Positions 1-9,445 are shown, counted from the first letter of the stretch. The stretch: DNA of 64,000 nt from Methylobacterium thuringiense (GCF_022179645.1 NZ_BPRA01000004.1:1-64000); one strand, 5' to 3'. Numbers and translations are program-made. The notes: generated by a model from the sequence alone, not told the origin.

Positions 1-105
1 ACGCACAAGCGTGTGCTCGATATTGTCGATCCGACCCCCCAGACCGTGGACGCGCTGATGAAGCTCGACCTCGCCGCTGGCGTGGACGTGGAAATCAAGC
101 TCTAA
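1..105 (+). CDS. rpsJ: 30S ribosomal protein S10, C-terminal part (partial)
   Basis: Reading from the first base gives 34 codons ending in TAA at 103-105. The peptide begins [12 protein letters not shown] and ends DVEIKL, which is the conserved C-terminal strand of S10; the 5' end of the gene lies outside the window. S10 is a 30S head protein and also the NusE antitermination partner. It is the first gene of the S10 operon and is followed after 50 bases by rplC, which is the usual order. Confidence 0.93.
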
Positions 106-155
106 GCCCCGCGGGGACCTAGAGCTTTAGCGATCATCGCGCGAGGGAGAGACCT

Positions 156-896
156 ATGCGCTCAGGCGTCATTGCACGAAAGGTCGGCATGACCCGCGTC
201 TTCACGGACGCAGGCGAGCATGTGCCGGTTACCGTGCTTCAAATCGATCAGTGCCAAGTCGTGGCACACCGCACCGTCGAGAAGAATGGCTACGTCGCCC
301 TTCAGGTCGGTGTCGGTAAGGCCAAGGTTAAGAACGTCTCGGCAGCCGAGCGTGGCCGCTTCGCGGTCGCCAAGGTCGAGCCGAAGCAGAAGCTTGCCGA
401 ATTCCGTGTCAGCGAAGACTCGCTGATCCCGGTCGGTGCCGAGATCACGGCCGATCACTTCATCCCGGGCCAGTTCGTCGATGTGACGGGCACCAGCACG
501 GGTAAGGGTTTCGCCGGCGGTATGAAGCGCTGGAACTTCGGTGGTCTGCGCGCCACCCACGGCGTGTCCGTGTCGCACCGTTCGATCGGTTCGACCGGCG
601 GCCGTCAGGACCCGGGCAAGACCTTCAAGAACAAGAAGATGCCCGGTCACATGGGCGTCGATCGGGTCACCACGCAGAACCTCAAGGTCGTGCGTATCGA
701 TCCCGAGCGTGGCCTGATCCTCGTCGAGGGTGCCGTCCCCGGTGTCGCCGGCGGCTGGATCCAGGTTCGCGATGCGGTGAAGCGCGCGCTTCCCGCAGAC
801 GTGCCGCTTCCCGGCAAGTTCCGTGAGAACGGCGCCAACGGTTCGGCTTCCAAAGAGGCGCCCGCCGAGGCGCCCGCAGCCGAGGAGAACGCGTGA
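156..896 (+). CDS. rplC: 50S ribosomal protein L3
   Basis: L3 binds near the 3' end of 23S rRNA and helps nucleate 50S assembly. The 246-residue product starts [16 protein letters not shown], and residues 110-175 hold the conserved L3 core ([33 protein letters not shown]). The ATG at 156 follows a GAGGGAGAG ribosome binding site. The protein is longer than the roughly 210-residue E. coli form because it ends in an Ala/Glu-rich tail of about 25 residues, a common alphaproteobacterial feature. It overlaps rplD by one base, so the two are probably translationally coupled. Confidence 0.97.
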   Translation: MRSGVIARKVGMTRVFTDAGEHVPVTVLQIDQCQVVAHRTVEKNGYVALQVGVGKAKVKNVSAAERGRFAVAKVEPKQKLAEFRVSEDSLIPVGAEITADHFIPGQFVDVTGTSTGKGFAGGMKRWNFGGLRATHGVSVSHRSIGSTGGRQDPGKTFKNKKMPGHMGVDRVTTQNLKVVRIDPERGLILVEGAVPGVAGGWIQVRDAVKRALPADVPLPGKFRENGANGSASKEAPAEAPAAEENA

Positions 897-1516
897 TGAA
901 GCTCGATATCACCACGCTCGACGGGTCTTCGGCCGGCTCGGTCGAGCTCAGCGAGGCCATCTACGGTCTCGAGCCTCGTGCCGACCTTCTGCAGCGTATG
1001 GTGCGCTACCAGCTCGCCAAGCGCCGCGCCGGCACCCATGCGGTCAAGAACCGTTCGGACATCGATCGGTCGACCAAGAAGATCTACAAGCAGAAGGGCA
1101 CCGGTAACGCCCGTCACGGCGCCGCTTCCGCTCCGCAGTTCCGCGGTGGTGGTCGCGCCTTCGGTCCGGTCGTGCGCAGCCATGCCCACGACCTTCCCAA
1201 GAAGGTTCGTGCCCTGGCTCTCCGTCATGCCCTCTCGGCCAAGGCCAAGGCCTCGACCCTGATCATCGTCGACGACATCAAGGTCGACGACCACAAGACC
1301 AGGACCATGGTCGAGCGGCTGGGCAAGCTCGGCTGGTCGAGCGCGCTGATCATCGGCGGGCCCGAGGTCGACGAGAATTTCGGCCGCGCCGCCCGCGCCG
1401 TGCCGAAGATCGACGTCCTGCCCGTGCAGGGCATCAACGTCTACGACATCCTGCGCCGCGACACGCTCGTGCTGACGCGCGCGGCCGTCGATGCGCTGGA
1501 GGAGCGTTTCAAATGA
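896..1516 (+). CDS. rplD: 50S ribosomal protein L4
   Basis: L4 lines the polypeptide exit tunnel; in E. coli it also represses the S10 operon, which is not shown here. The 206-residue product contains the L4 loop signature ([15 protein letters not shown], then the APQFRGGG turn at about residues 62-86). Start choice: GTG at 893 and ATG at 896 are adjacent in frame; the ATG overlaps the rplC stop (TGATG) and has GAGGAG about 8 bases upstream, so ATG is preferred. The 3' end overlaps rplW in an ATGA arrangement. Confidence 0.96.
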   Translation: MKLDITTLDGSSAGSVELSEAIYGLEPRADLLQRMVRYQLAKRRAGTHAVKNRSDIDRSTKKIYKQKGTGNARHGAASAPQFRGGGRAFGPVVRSHAHDLPKKVRALALRHALSAKAKASTLIIVDDIKVDDHKTRTMVERLGKLGWSSALIIGGPEVDENFGRAARAVPKIDVLPVQGINVYDILRRDTLVLTRAAVDALEERFK

Positions 1517-1809
1517 GTGCCGATCCGCGCCACTACGACATCATCGTCTCCCCGGTTATCACCGAGAAGGCGACGAACCTCACCGAACAGAACAAAGTCG
1601 TCTTCCGGGTCGCACCGAAGGCTACCAAGCCGCAGATCAAGGAAGCGGTCGAGAAGCTGTTCGACGTCAAGGTGACCGGCGTGAATACGCTGATCACCAA
1701 GGGCAAGAAGAAGTTCTTCCGCGGTCAACGCGGTCAGCGGTCCGACGTGAAGAAGGCGATCGTCACCCTCGCCGAGGGTGATACGATCGACGTCACGACC
1801 GGCCTCTGA
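1513..1809 (+). CDS. rplW: 50S ribosomal protein L23
   Basis: L23 sits at the tunnel exit and is the docking site for trigger factor and SRP. The 98-residue length matches the family. The N-terminal [15 protein letters not shown] and the central [15 protein letters not shown] are diagnostic. The start overlaps the rplD stop by four bases, implying coupled translation in the S10 operon. Confidence 0.97.
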   Translation: MSADPRHYDIIVSPVITEKATNLTEQNKVVFRVAPKATKPQIKEAVEKLFDVKVTGVNTLITKGKKKFFRGQRGQRSDVKKAIVTLAEGDTIDVTTGL

Positions 1810-1835
1810 GAACGCGATAGTCTAGGATCAAGCCG

Positions 1836-2672
1836 ATGGCCTTGAAGACATTCAAACCGGTCACGCCGAGCCTTCGCCAGCTCGTGCTCGTCGACCGCCG
1901 TGAGCTCTACAAGGGCAAGCCGGTAAAGAAGCTGACCGTGGGCAAGTCGTCCTCCGGCGGCCGTAACAACCTCGGTCGCATCACCGTCCGCTTCCGCGGC
2001 GGTGGTCACAAGCGCACCCTGCGTAACGTCGACTTCAAGCGCCGCGAGAACCTCGGCGTGTCGGCGACCGTGGAGCGGATCGAGTACGATCCGAATCGCA
2101 CGGCCTTCATCGCGCTGATCGGCTTCCCCGACGGCAAGCAGGCCTACATCATCGCGCCGCAGCGGCTTCAGCCCGGCGACAAGGTGATCGCGGCCGAGCA
2201 GGTCGACATCAAGCCGGGCAATGCCGGTCCGATCGGCAACATGCCGGTGGGCACCATCGTCCACAACGTCGAGCTGAAGATCGGCAAGGGTGGCGCGATC
2301 GCCCGCTCCGCCGGCAACTACGCTCAGATCGTCGGACGTGACCAGGGCTACGTGACGCTGCGCCTGAACTCGGGCGAGCAGCGCCTCGTGCACGGTCAGT
2401 GCTTCGCCAGCGTCGGTGCGGTGTCGAACCCGGACCACATGAACATCTCGCTCGGCAAGGCCGGTCGCAACCGCTGGCTCGGCAAGCGTCCTCACAACCG
2501 CGGCGTATCGATGAACCCCGTCGATCACCCGCATGGCGGCGGCGAGGGACGTACCTCGGGCGGCCGCAATCCGGTCACGCCCTGGGGCGTGCCGACCAAG
2601 GGGAAGAAGACGAGGTCCAACAAGCGGACCGACACCTTCATCCTGTCCAGCCGTCATAACCGTAAGAAGTAA
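1836..2672 (+). CDS. rplB: 50S ribosomal protein L2
   Basis: L2 is a large-subunit protein at the peptidyl-transferase centre and intersubunit bridge. The 278-residue product has the OB-fold and SH3-like domains of the family. The C-terminal [14 protein letters not shown] motif includes the conserved histidine near the catalytic centre. Its length is typical. It begins 26 bases after rplW, and rpsS follows after five bases. Confidence 0.98.
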   Translation: MALKTFKPVTPSLRQLVLVDRRELYKGKPVKKLTVGKSSSGGRNNLGRITVRFRGGGHKRTLRNVDFKRRENLGVSATVERIEYDPNRTAFIALIGFPDGKQAYIIAPQRLQPGDKVIAAEQVDIKPGNAGPIGNMPVGTIVHNVELKIGKGGAIARSAGNYAQIVGRDQGYVTLRLNSGEQRLVHGQCFASVGAVSNPDHMNISLGKAGRNRWLGKRPHNRGVSMNPVDHPHGGGEGRTSGGRNPVTPWGVPTKGKKTRSNKRTDTFILSSRHNRKK

Positions 2673-2677
2673 TCGCC

Positions 2678-2956
2678 ATGGCACGCTCCCTCTGGAAGGG
2701 GCCGTTCGTCGACGGCTACCTCCTCAAGAAAGCCGACGCCGCCCGCGGCTCCAGCCGCAACGAGGTCGTCAAGATCTGGAGCCGCCGCTCCACGATCCTC
2801 CCGCAGTTCGTTGGCATCACCTTCGGTGTGCATAACGGGCAGAAGCACATTCCGGTCTACGTCACCGAGGAAATGGTCGGTCACAAGTTCGGCGAGTTCT
2901 CGCCGACCCGCACCTTCCACGGTCACGCAGCCGACAAGAAGGCGAAGAGGCGCTGA
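2678..2956 (+). CDS. rpsS: 30S ribosomal protein S19
   Basis: S19 lies in the 30S head and contacts S13 and the A-site finger. The 92-residue product starts [16 protein letters not shown] and carries the [19 protein letters not shown] stretch typical of S19. It follows rplB closely. Its stop is separated from the rplV start by a single base. Confidence 0.98.
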   Translation: MARSLWKGPFVDGYLLKKADAARGSSRNEVVKIWSRRSTILPQFVGITFGVHNGQKHIPVYVTEEMVGHKFGEFSPTRTFHGHAADKKAKRR

Positions 2957-2957
2957 C

Positions 2958-3341
2958 ATGGGCAAGCCATCCACCCCGCGCGCTCTGCCGGAGAACGAAG
3001 CCAAGGCCGTCGCGCGCATGCTGCGCGTCAGCCCGCAGAAGCTGAACCTCGTCGCTCAGCTCATTCGCGGCAAGAAGGTCGATTCGGCCCTCGCCGACCT
3101 GCAGTTCTCCCGCAAACGCATCGCCGTCGAGGTCAAGAAGTGCCTCGAGAGCGCCATCGCCAATGCCGAAAACAACCATGATCTGGACGTCGACGATCTC
3201 GTCGTCAGCCAGGCCTTCGTGGGCAAGGCGCTGGTTCTCAAGCGTTTCCATGCCCGCGCCCGCGGTCGCGGCGCCCGTATCCTGAAGCCTTTCGCGAACC
3301 TGACCATCGTGGTCCGCGAAGTGCGCGCTGAAGCGGCCTGA
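2958..3341 (+). CDS. rplV: 50S ribosomal protein L22
   Basis: L22 reaches into the exit tunnel through a long beta-hairpin and is a site of macrolide resistance changes. The frame is open further upstream, but the ATG at 2958 lies immediately after the rpsS stop and gives a 127-residue protein beginning [15 protein letters not shown]. The conserved [18 protein letters not shown] and the hairpin sequence RARGRGARI are present. The N terminus is slightly extended relative to the 110-residue E. coli protein. Confidence 0.96.
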   Translation: MGKPSTPRALPENEAKAVARMLRVSPQKLNLVAQLIRGKKVDSALADLQFSRKRIAVEVKKCLESAIANAENNHDLDVDDLVVSQAFVGKALVLKRFHARARGRGARILKPFANLTIVVREVRAEAA

Positions 3342-3351
3342 GGAGGACTCC

Positions 3352-4098
3352 ATGGGTCAGAAAATCAATCCGATCGGCCTGCGTCTCGGCATCAACCGGA
3401 CTTGGGATTCTCGCTGGTTCGCCGGCAAGGGCGAATACGCCAAGCTGATGCACGAGGACGTCGCGATCCGCGCCGCCCTCATGAAGCAGCTGAAGCAGGC
3501 CGCTGTCTCCAAGATCGTGATCGAGCGTCCGCACCGGAAGTGCCGCGTCACCATCCACTCGGGTCGCCCGGGCGTGGTCATCGGTAAGAAGGGCGCGGAT
3601 ATCGAGAAGCTGCGCAAGCTCGTCGGCTCGATGACGAAGGCCGACGTGACGATCAACATCGTCGAGGTCCGCAAGCCCGAGATCGACGCCGTCCTCGTCG
3701 CCGACTCGATCGCCCAGCAGCTCGAACGTCGTGTCGCCTTCCGCCGCGCCATGAAGCGCGCGGTGCAGTCGGCGATGCGTCTGGGTGCCGAAGGCATCCG
3801 CATCAACTGTGCCGGTCGCCTCGGCGGCGCCGAGATCGCCCGGACCGAATGGTACCGCGAGGGCCGTGTGCCCCTGCATACGCTTCGCGCCGACGTCGAT
3901 TACGGCACGGCCACCGCATTCACGACCTACGGGACCTGCGGCATCAAGGTCTGGGTGTTCAAGGGCGAGATCCTCGAGCACGACCCGATGGCCCAGGACA
4001 AGAAGGCCCAGGAAGAAGGCGGCCGTTCCGGCGGACGTCGCGATCGTGACGGCGATGGTGGTGGTGGCCGCGGCCGCCGCGAACCCGCTCACGCCTGA
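3352..4098 (+). CDS. rpsC: 30S ribosomal protein S3
   Basis: S3 forms part of the mRNA entry channel and has helicase activity in the 30S subunit. The 248-residue product starts [20 protein letters not shown]. It contains a type II KH domain with a GXXG loop ([17 protein letters not shown], about residues 68-88). The last 30 residues form a low-complexity Gly/Arg/Asp tail ([20 protein letters not shown]) that E. coli S3 lacks. A GAGGA ribosome binding site precedes the ATG. Confidence 0.97.
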   Translation: MGQKINPIGLRLGINRTWDSRWFAGKGEYAKLMHEDVAIRAALMKQLKQAAVSKIVIERPHRKCRVTIHSGRPGVVIGKKGADIEKLRKLVGSMTKADVTINIVEVRKPEIDAVLVADSIAQQLERRVAFRRAMKRAVQSAMRLGAEGIRINCAGRLGGAEIARTEWYREGRVPLHTLRADVDYGTATAFTTYGTCGIKVWVFKGEILEHDPMAQDKKAQEEGGRSGGRRDRDGDGGGGRGRREPAHA

Positions 4099-4133
4099 TC
4101 GCCTGAGCCTTAGGAGAGTTTTGAGAGGCTGCC

Positions 4134-4547
4134 ATGCTGCAACCCAAGAAGACCAAGTTCCGTAAGCAGTTCAAGGGGCGCATCCATGGCGCGGCCAAGG
4201 GCGGGTACGACCTGAACTTCGGCACGTTCGGCCTCAAGGCTGTCGAGCCGGAGCGTGTTACCGCGCGGCAGATCGAGGCGGCCCGCCGCGCGATCACCCG
4301 CGAGATGAAGCGTCAGGGTCGTGTCTGGATCCGGGTGTTCCCGGACGTTCCGGTCACCGCCAAGCCCACCGAAGTCCGCATGGGCTCCGGTAAGGGAGCG
4401 CCCGAGTATTGGGCGGCTCGCGTTCACCCGGGCCGTATCATGTTCGAAGTGGACGGCGTCGCCGAGACCGTAGCCCGCGAGGCGCTTCGCCTCGGGGCCG
4501 CCAAGCTTTCGGTGCGCACCCGCATCATCGCCCGAATCGCCGACTGA
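4134..4547 (+). CDS. rplP: 50S ribosomal protein L16
   Basis: L16 is a late-assembling protein that organises the A-site tRNA region. The 137-residue product starts [19 protein letters not shown] and contains the [15 protein letters not shown] motif, both diagnostic. Its length is typical. It lies between rpsC and rpmC in the standard order. Confidence 0.98.
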   Translation: MLQPKKTKFRKQFKGRIHGAAKGGYDLNFGTFGLKAVEPERVTARQIEAARRAITREMKRQGRVWIRVFPDVPVTAKPTEVRMGSGKGAPEYWAARVHPGRIMFEVDGVAETVAREALRLGAAKLSVRTRIIARIAD

Positions 4548-4561
4548 GAGGGGAGGGGATC

Positions 4562-4777
4562 ATGAAGTCGTCACAGAGACTGTCGGATCTGCGCGCCCTG
4601 TCGCCGGATCAACTGAGCGACGAGCTCATCGCGCTCAAGAAGGAGCAGTTCAACCTGCGCTTCCAGGGTGCCACGGGCCAGCTCGAGAACGTCGCCCGCG
4701 TCCGTGAGGTTCGCCGCGACATCGCCCGCGTCCGTACGCTTCAGCGTCACAAGACGCTCGCGTCGGCTCAGGCCTGA
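4562..4777 (+). CDS. rpmC: 50S ribosomal protein L29
   Basis: L29 is a small helical protein next to L23 at the tunnel exit. The ATG at 4562 follows a GAGGGGAGGGG ribosome binding site and yields 71 residues with the [11 protein letters not shown] and ARVRTLQ motifs of the family. The open frame continues upstream into rplP, but that part is an out-of-frame reading of rplP. Confidence 0.95.
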   Translation: MKSSQRLSDLRALSPDQLSDELIALKKEQFNLRFQGATGQLENVARVREVRRDIARVRTLQRHKTLASAQA

Positions 4778-4789
4778 GGAGTTTCAACC

Positions 4790-5071
4790 ATGCCGAAGCG
4801 CGTCCTTCAGGGCACCGTCGTCAGCGACAAGACCGATAAGACCATCACCGTGAAGGTGGAGCGCCGCTTCACCCACCCGGTCATGAAAAAGACCGTGCGC
4901 CGCTCGAAGCACTACCATGCCCATGACGAGGCGAATTCCGCCAAGACCGGGCAGACGGTGTTCATCGAGGAGTCGCGGCCCTACTCGAAGACCAAGACGT
5001 GGAAGCTGGTCGAAGATCAGGCCGCCGCAGCGGAAGCTGCCGGTCAGGCTCCGGTCGCCGACCACGCCTGA
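4790..5071 (+). CDS. rpsQ: 30S ribosomal protein S17
   Basis: S17 is an OB-fold protein that binds 16S rRNA early in assembly. The 93-residue product starts [23 protein letters not shown] and holds the KYHAHDEAN motif. An Ala-rich tail of about 15 residues extends the C terminus beyond the E. coli length. It is the last gene of the S10 block here; a 400-base spacer with a terminator follows. Confidence 0.97.
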   Translation: MPKRVLQGTVVSDKTDKTITVKVERRFTHPVMKKTVRRSKHYHAHDEANSAKTGQTVFIEESRPYSKTKTWKLVEDQAAAAEAAGQAPVADHA

Positions 5072-5137
5072 GGCCATCGTCTACCGGGAGGATTGCATCC
5101 CGAGTTTTCGACGCGTCCGGGTTCTTCCATCGCAAAC

Positions 5138-5177
5138 ACCGGCAGGTCGCCCGATCTCGGGTTCCCTGCCGGTTTTT
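5138..5177 (+). terminator. Intrinsic terminator after rpsQ
   Basis: The arms ACCGGCAGG (5138-5146) and CCTGCCGGT (5165-5173) pair perfectly over 9 bp around an 18-base loop and run directly into a T tract (5173-5177). It lies 66 bases after the rpsQ stop, so it would end or attenuate S10 operon transcription. Confidence 0.7.
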
Positions 5178-5256
5178 CGTTCGGTTGCGCTGGACGGACA
5201 CTCCGCTCGCCGGTGTGTTCGTCATGATGTGAGAGCGCGACGCGGTGCTTTAGGTC

Positions 5257-5285
5257 TTGCACGGTCGGATCGATCGTAGTATCCG
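5257..5285 (+). promoter_or_regulatory. Possible sigma70-type promoter for the spc block
   Basis: TTGCAC (5257-5262) and TATCCG (5280-5285) are separated by 17 bases. It sits downstream of the terminator and about 190 bases before rplN, where an independent spc promoter would be expected. Assigned by inspection only. Confidence 0.45.
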
Positions 5286-5306
5286 CCGCACCTTCGCGAC
5301 ATTCAA

Positions 5307-5324
5307 AAGGGTGTTTGCACCCTT
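5307..5324 (+). promoter_or_regulatory. Hairpin in the rplN leader
   Basis: AAGGGTG (5307-5313), loop TTTG, CACCCTT (5318-5324) forms a perfect 7-bp stem. It would lie about 20 bases into a transcript from the candidate promoter at 5257-5285. It could be a pausing or protein-binding element; its role is unknown. Confidence 0.35.
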
Positions 5325-5471
5325 CGACCGCGGTGACCGCGCCGGGGCCTTTACGGGCCACGCAAGCGCGGTCCGTTACATTCGGGGATCCCCAATCCCC
5401 ATCAGGCGTCGTCCGCCGGACAATACCGTCCGCGTGCGGATACCCGCCCGAAACAAGGAAAGGTCACTTCC

Positions 5472-5840
5472 GTGATCCAGATGCAGACGAATCTGGACGT
5501 CGCTGACAACTCGGGTGCGCGTCGTGTGATGTGCATCAAGGTGCTCGGCGGGTCGAAGCGCAAATATGCCGGCGTCGGCGACATCATCGTCGTCTCCGTC
5601 AAGGAAGCCATCCCGCGCGGCCGCGTGAAGAAGGGCGACGTCATGAAGGCGGTCGTCGTGCGCACGGCCAAGGCCGTGAAGCGTGTCGACGGGTCCGTGA
5701 TCCGCTTCGACAAGAACGCCGCCGTTCTGATCAACAATCAGAAGGAGCCGGTCGGCACCCGTATCTTCGGGCCCGTGCCGCGCGAACTTCGCGCCCGCAA
5801 CCACATGAAGATCATCTCGCTCGCCCCGGAGGTGCTGTAA
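5472..5840 (+). CDS. rplN: 50S ribosomal protein L14
   Basis: L14 forms an intersubunit bridge and is the RsfS binding site. The 122-residue protein begins at a GTG codon (GTG ATC CAG ATG), giving the canonical [19 protein letters not shown]. An AAGGA ribosome binding site lies about 9 bases upstream. It opens the spc block after the 400-base spacer. The stop overlaps the rplX start by one base. Confidence 0.97.
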   Translation: MIQMQTNLDVADNSGARRVMCIKVLGGSKRKYAGVGDIIVVSVKEAIPRGRVKKGDVMKAVVVRTAKAVKRVDGSVIRFDKNAAVLINNQKEPVGTRIFGPVPRELRARNHMKIISLAPEVL

Positions 5841-6157
5841 TGGCCGCCAAGATCAAGAAGGGCGACACCGTCGTCGTTCTGACCGGTCGCGACGAAGGTC
5901 GGTCCGGTGAGGTGATCCAGGTGATCCCGAAGGAGAGCCGTGCGCTCGTCCGCGGCGTCAACCTGGTCAAGAAGCACCAGAAGCAGACGCAGAGCCAGGA
6001 AGGCGGCATCATCTCCAAGGAGGCCGCCATTCACCTGTCCAACATCGCGATCGCCGATCCCAAGGACGGCAAGCCGACCCGCGTCGGTTTTCGCATTCTC
6101 GACGACGGCCGCAAGGTCCGCTTCGCCAAGCGCTCGGGGGATCTGATCGATGGCTGA
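5840..6157 (+). CDS. rplX: 50S ribosomal protein L24
   Basis: L24 initiates 50S assembly. The ATG at 5840 overlaps the rplN stop (TAATG) and gives 105 residues starting [20 protein letters not shown], a KOW motif. A GGAGG site is 8-9 bases upstream inside rplN. The end overlaps the rplE start by 8 bases. A longer frame extending back into rplN is spurious. Confidence 0.96.
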   Translation: MAAKIKKGDTVVVLTGRDEGRSGEVIQVIPKESRALVRGVNLVKKHQKQTQSQEGGIISKEAAIHLSNIAIADPKDGKPTRVGFRILDDGRKVRFAKRSGDLIDG

Positions 6158-6836
6158 TGCCAAGAACACCAAGCCGGCCAAGGGTGCTCCCAAGGACGGC
6201 GCCAAGGACAAGGCGAAGTCCAAGGACATCGCCCAGGCTGCCGGCGGCGGCGAAGTGAAGGCGAAGCCCCGCAAGGCGGCATCTCCGGATGGTTACACGC
6301 CTCGTCTGCGCAAGCACTACGAAGAGGTGGTTCGTCAGAAGCTGATCGAAGAGTTCGGCTACAAGAACCCCATGCAGGTGCCGCAGATCGAGAAGATCGT
6401 CATCAACATGGGCGTCGGCGAATCCACTGCCGATTCCAAGAAGGCCACCGTGGCCGCTGCCGACCTCGCCCTCATCGCCGGCCAGAAGCCGGTGATCACC
6501 AAGGCCCGGAAGGCCATCGCGACCTTTAAGGTGCGCGAAGGCATGCCAATCGGCTGCAAGGTGACGCTCCGCAAGGCGCGCATGTACGAGTTCATCGATC
6601 GGTTGATCACGATCGCGCTCCCGCGCGTCCGCGATTTCCGTGGCCTGAACCCGCGTTCCTTCGATGGTCGCGGCAACTACGCCATGGGCCTCAAGGAGCA
6701 TCTCGTGTTCCCGGAGATCTCCTACGACAAGGCGGAGCAGGTGTGGGGCATGGACATCGTCGTCCAGACCAGCGCCAAGACCGACGCCGAAGCGAAGGCT
6801 CTCCTCGCCCAGTTCAACTTCCCGTTCCGGCAGTGA
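6150..6836 (+). CDS. rplE: 50S ribosomal protein L5 with N-terminal extension
   Basis: L5 binds 5S rRNA in the central protuberance. The core (from about residue 48, [18 protein letters not shown], then [14 protein letters not shown] and [15 protein letters not shown]) matches the usual 179-185-residue protein. Here the product is 228 residues because a Lys/Ala-rich extension of about 45 residues precedes the core. The ATG at 6150 overlaps rplX by 8 bases; no good internal start with a ribosome binding site is evident before the core, so the extension looks real. Confidence 0.95.
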   Translation: MADAKNTKPAKGAPKDGAKDKAKSKDIAQAAGGGEVKAKPRKAASPDGYTPRLRKHYEEVVRQKLIEEFGYKNPMQVPQIEKIVINMGVGESTADSKKATVAAADLALIAGQKPVITKARKAIATFKVREGMPIGCKVTLRKARMYEFIDRLITIALPRVRDFRGLNPRSFDGRGNYAMGLKEHLVFPEISYDKAEQVWGMDIVVQTSAKTDAEAKALLAQFNFPFRQ

Positions 6837-6874
6837 GGACTACGCCCCTCATACGCGGACACCGGAGATAGCAG

Positions 6875-7180
6875 ATGGCTAAGAAAAGCTCAGTCGAGAA
6901 GAACAACCACCGCAAGGCGCTCGTGAAGCGCTTCGCCGAGAAGCGCAAGGCGCTCCTCGCCACCGCCAACGACACCTCGAACGAGATGGAGCAGCGCTTC
7001 GAAGCGCGTCTCAAGCTCGCCGAGCTGCCGCGCAATTCGTCGCCGGTTCGCGTTCGCAACCGCTGCGAGGTCACCGGGCGCCCCCGCGCCTTTTATCGCA
7101 AGCTCGGTCTGTCCCGTATTGCCCTGCGTGAGCTCGGCAACAAGGGCCTGATCCCGGGCCTCGTGAAGTCCAGCTGGTAA
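6875..7180 (+). CDS. rpsN: 30S ribosomal protein S14
   Basis: S14 is a 30S head protein. The 101-residue length and the single cysteine in [20 protein letters not shown] show the long, zinc-independent form, not the short four-cysteine type. It lies between rplE and rpsH as usual. Confidence 0.97.
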   Translation: MAKKSSVEKNNHRKALVKRFAEKRKALLATANDTSNEMEQRFEARLKLAELPRNSSPVRVRNRCEVTGRPRAFYRKLGLSRIALRELGNKGLIPGLVKSSW

Positions 7181-7192
7181 GGGGGAGCCACC

Positions 7193-7588
7193 ATGGTCAA
7201 CGATCCCGTGGGTGATATGCTCACCCGCATCCGCAACGGCCAGCTTCGCCGCCGCAGCGTCGTCCAGACGCCCGGCTCCAAGCTGCGCAAGAGCGTTCTC
7301 GATGTGCTCAAGTCCGAGGGCTACATCCGTGACTACGCCGTGACCGACCTCGGTAACGGCCGTACGGAGTTCGCCATCGAACTGAAGTACTATGACAACC
7401 AGCCGGTGATCCGCTCTCTGCAGCGCGTGTCCAAGCCCGGCCGCCGCGTCTACTCGTCGGTTGGCGAGCTGCCGCGTGTCGCCGACGGTCTCGGCATCAC
7501 CATCATCTCGACCCCGCAGGGCGTCATGGCCGATCACATTGCGCGCGAGCGCAACGTCGGCGGTGAAGTGCTCTGCAAGGTGTTCTGA
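7193..7588 (+). CDS. rpsH: 30S ribosomal protein S8
   Basis: S8 binds the central domain of 16S rRNA and, in E. coli, represses spc operon translation. The 131-residue product starts [18 protein letters not shown] and ends in [15 protein letters not shown]...GEVLCKVF, the RNA-binding C-terminal domain. A GGGGGAG site precedes the ATG. Confidence 0.98.
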   Translation: MVNDPVGDMLTRIRNGQLRRRSVVQTPGSKLRKSVLDVLKSEGYIRDYAVTDLGNGRTEFAIELKYYDNQPVIRSLQRVSKPGRRVYSSVGELPRVADGLGITIISTPQGVMADHIARERNVGGEVLCKVF

Positions 7589-7603
7589 TCCGGAGGACAG
7601 CCA

Positions 7604-8137
7604 ATGTCTCGCGTAGGCAAGAAGCCCGTCCCCGTTCCGTCCGGCGTCACCGCCACGGTCACGGGTCAGACGGTTAAGATGAAGGGCTCCAAGGGCGAGC
7701 TCGAGTTCGTGGTGCCCTCGCAGGTCATCGTTGCGTTCGAGGACGGCGCCGTCACGGTGCAGCCCAAGGACCAGTCGAAGGTCGCGCGGTCGCTCTGGGG
7801 TACGTCGCGTGCCCGCGTCGCCAACCTCGTCGAAGGTGTGTCGAAGGGCTTCGAGAAGAAGCTCGAGATCACCGGCGTGGGTTATCGTGCGGCCATGGCC
7901 GGCAAGGCTCTCAAGCTGTCGCTCGGCTACAGCCACGACATCGAATACGAGATCCCGGCCGGAATCACGATCGTGACGCCCAAGCCGACGGAGATCACCA
8001 TTACCGGGATCGACCGTCAGAAGGTCGGCCAGGTCGCCGCCGAGATCCGCGACTATCGCGGTCCCGAGCCTTACAAGGGCAAGGGCGTGAAGTACGCGGG
8101 CGAGTTCATCTTCCGTAAGGAAGGCAAGAAGAAGTAA
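7604..8137 (+). CDS. rplF: 50S ribosomal protein L6
   Basis: L6 lies near the sarcin-ricin loop and the GTPase centre. The 177-residue length is standard. [14 protein letters not shown] opens the first of two repeated domains, and the C-terminal [14 protein letters not shown] is diagnostic. It follows rpsH by 15 bases with a CGGAGGA site. Confidence 0.98.
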   Translation: MSRVGKKPVPVPSGVTATVTGQTVKMKGSKGELEFVVPSQVIVAFEDGAVTVQPKDQSKVARSLWGTSRARVANLVEGVSKGFEKKLEITGVGYRAAMAGKALKLSLGYSHDIEYEIPAGITIVTPKPTEITITGIDRQKVGQVAAEIRDYRGPEPYKGKGVKYAGEFIFRKEGKKK

Positions 8138-8147
8138 GGGGGCGATC

Positions 8148-8510
8148 ATGTCTACGAAGAACGAAGCCCTCATCAAGCGTAAGGCGCGTGTGCGTCGTGC
8201 GCTTCGGGCAGCGGCAAACGGTCGGCCCCGTCTCTCGGTGTTCCGCTCGTCCAAGCAGATCTACGTTCAGGTCATCGATGATGCCGCCGGCACCACGCTG
8301 GCTGCGGCGTCGAGCCTCGACAAGGGCATCAAGGGCGACCTGAAGACCGGCGCCGACGTCGCCGCCGCTCAGGCCGTCGGCAAGCTCGTCGCCGAGCGCG
8401 CCAAGGCTGCCGGCGTCTCGAAGGTCATCTTCGACCGCTCGGGCTACATCTTCCACGGCCGCGTCAAGGCACTTGCCGACGCGGCCCGCGAAGGCGGCCT
8501 CGAGTTCTGA
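8148..8510 (+). CDS. rplR: 50S ribosomal protein L18
   Basis: L18 carries 5S rRNA to the large subunit. The 120-residue product has the [20 protein letters not shown] and [21 protein letters not shown] motifs. It begins 10 bases after rplF. A 133-base spacer with two hairpins follows, unlike the tight packing of its neighbours. Confidence 0.97.
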   Translation: MSTKNEALIKRKARVRRALRAAANGRPRLSVFRSSKQIYVQVIDDAAGTTLAAASSLDKGIKGDLKTGADVAAAQAVGKLVAERAKAAGVSKVIFDRSGYIFHGRVKALADAAREGGLEF

Positions 8511-8524
8511 TTCCTGCGTGACTT

Positions 8525-8550
8525 GTCCGGGCGGCCGACGCTGCCCGGAC
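8525..8550 (+). promoter_or_regulatory. Hairpin between rplR and rpsE
   Basis: GTCCGGGC (8525-8532) pairs perfectly with GCCCGGAC (8543-8550) around a 10-base loop. No T tract follows, so it is not a classical terminator; it may be a processing or regulatory stem. Confidence 0.4.
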
Positions 8551-8599
8551 CCGGTACGAACCGCCCGTCCCTGATCGGCGGATTTGGACCATCGAGCGA

Positions 8600-8618
8600 G
8601 CGGATCGTTACGATCCGC
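8600..8618 (+). promoter_or_regulatory. Second hairpin, just upstream of rpsE
   Basis: GCGGATCG (8600-8607), loop TTA, CGATCCGC (8611-8618) gives a perfect 8-bp stem ending 25 bases before the rpsE ATG. It sits close to the rpsE ribosome binding region and could affect initiation. Confidence 0.4.
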
Positions 8619-8643
8619 GCCAGTGAGATGAAGTGGAAAACAA

Positions 8644-9231
8644 ATGGCACGTGAACGTGAAGGCGGTGGTCGCGGCCGCCGCGATGACCGTGAGGAGCGC
8701 GACAGCGAGTTCGTGGACAAGCTCGTCCACATCAACCGCGTCGCCAAGGTCGTGAAGGGTGGTCGTCGCTTCGGCTTCGCCGCTCTCGTCGTCGTCGGCG
8801 ACCAGAAGGGTCGCGTCGGTTTCGGTCACGGCAAGGCCCGTGAGGTCCCCGAGGCCATCCGCAAGGCCACGGAAGCCGCCAAGCGCGGTCTGATCCGGGT
8901 GTCCCTGCGCGAAGGCCGTACCCTGCATCACGACGTCAACGGACGTCACGGCGCCGGCAAGGTCATCCTGCGCGCTGCGCCCCAGGGTACCGGCATCATC
9001 GCCGGCGGCCCGATGCGCGCCGTGTTCGAGACCCTCGGCATGCAGGACGTCGTCGCCAAGTCCCTCGGCTCCTCGAACCCCTACAACCTCGTCCGCGCGA
9101 CGTTCGACGCGCTCAAGAACGAGGATAGCCCGCGCTCCGTCGCCGCGCGCCGTGGCCTCAAGGTGTCCGCTCTGCAGTCGCGCCGTCGCGATTCGGATCC
9201 GGCCGACACCTCCGAAGCCGCAGTGGCGTAA
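8644..9231 (+). CDS. rpsE: 30S ribosomal protein S5
   Basis: S5 is part of the decoding-accuracy region of the 30S subunit. The 195-residue product has the double-stranded RNA-binding fold ([19 protein letters not shown]) and the [12 protein letters not shown] segment. Compared with the 167-residue E. coli protein it carries an Arg/Glu/Gly-rich N-terminal extension and a longer C terminus. The ATG at 8644 is preceded only by GTGGAAAACAA, a weak ribosome binding site. Confidence 0.97.
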   Translation: MAREREGGGRGRRDDREERDSEFVDKLVHINRVAKVVKGGRRFGFAALVVVGDQKGRVGFGHGKAREVPEAIRKATEAAKRGLIRVSLREGRTLHHDVNGRHGAGKVILRAAPQGTGIIAGGPMRAVFETLGMQDVVAKSLGSSNPYNLVRATFDALKNEDSPRSVAARRGLKVSALQSRRRDSDPADTSEAAVA

Positions 9232-9243
9232 GGGGAGGGCAGA

Positions 9244-9435
9244 ATGGCTACCAAGACTGTCCGCATCGAGCAGATCGGTTCGCCGATCCGCCGTGAGGCT
9301 TCTCAGCGCGCGACGCTGATCGGCCTGAAGTTGAACAAGCTGCATCGTGTGTCCGAACTGGAGGATACGCCCTCCGTTCGCGGCATGATCCGCAAGGTTG
9401 CGCACCTGGTGCGCGTCCACGGCGACGTGGCTTGA
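9244..9435 (+). CDS. rpmD: 50S ribosomal protein L30
   Basis: L30 is a small large-subunit protein. The 63-residue product contains the family pattern [20 protein letters not shown] and the C-terminal [11 protein letters not shown]. It follows rpsE by 12 bases with a GGGGAGG site. Confidence 0.96.
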   Translation: MATKTVRIEQIGSPIRREASQRATLIGLKLNKLHRVSELEDTPSVRGMIRKVAHLVRVHGDVA

Positions 9436-9445
9436 GGAGGGCGCG

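Larger units (their letters stand above)
5072..5471. other. Spacer between rpsQ and rplN, no gene seen
   Basis: This 400-base break splits the S10 and spc blocks. I see no convincing protein-coding or RNA gene in it. It holds a terminator-like hairpin (5138-5177), a promoter-like pair (5257-5285) and a short hairpin (5307-5324), which together suggest that the spc genes are separately transcribed. Confidence 0.6.

Noticed and set aside
1734-2684. 316-codon - strand frame opposite rplB
   Set aside because: It is a mirror of rplB codon bias, with no family match; both strands of GC-rich genes give such frames.
6890-8254. 454-codon - strand frame opposite rpsN, rpsH and rplF
   Set aside because: It spans three certain ribosomal genes and their gaps and shows no domain.
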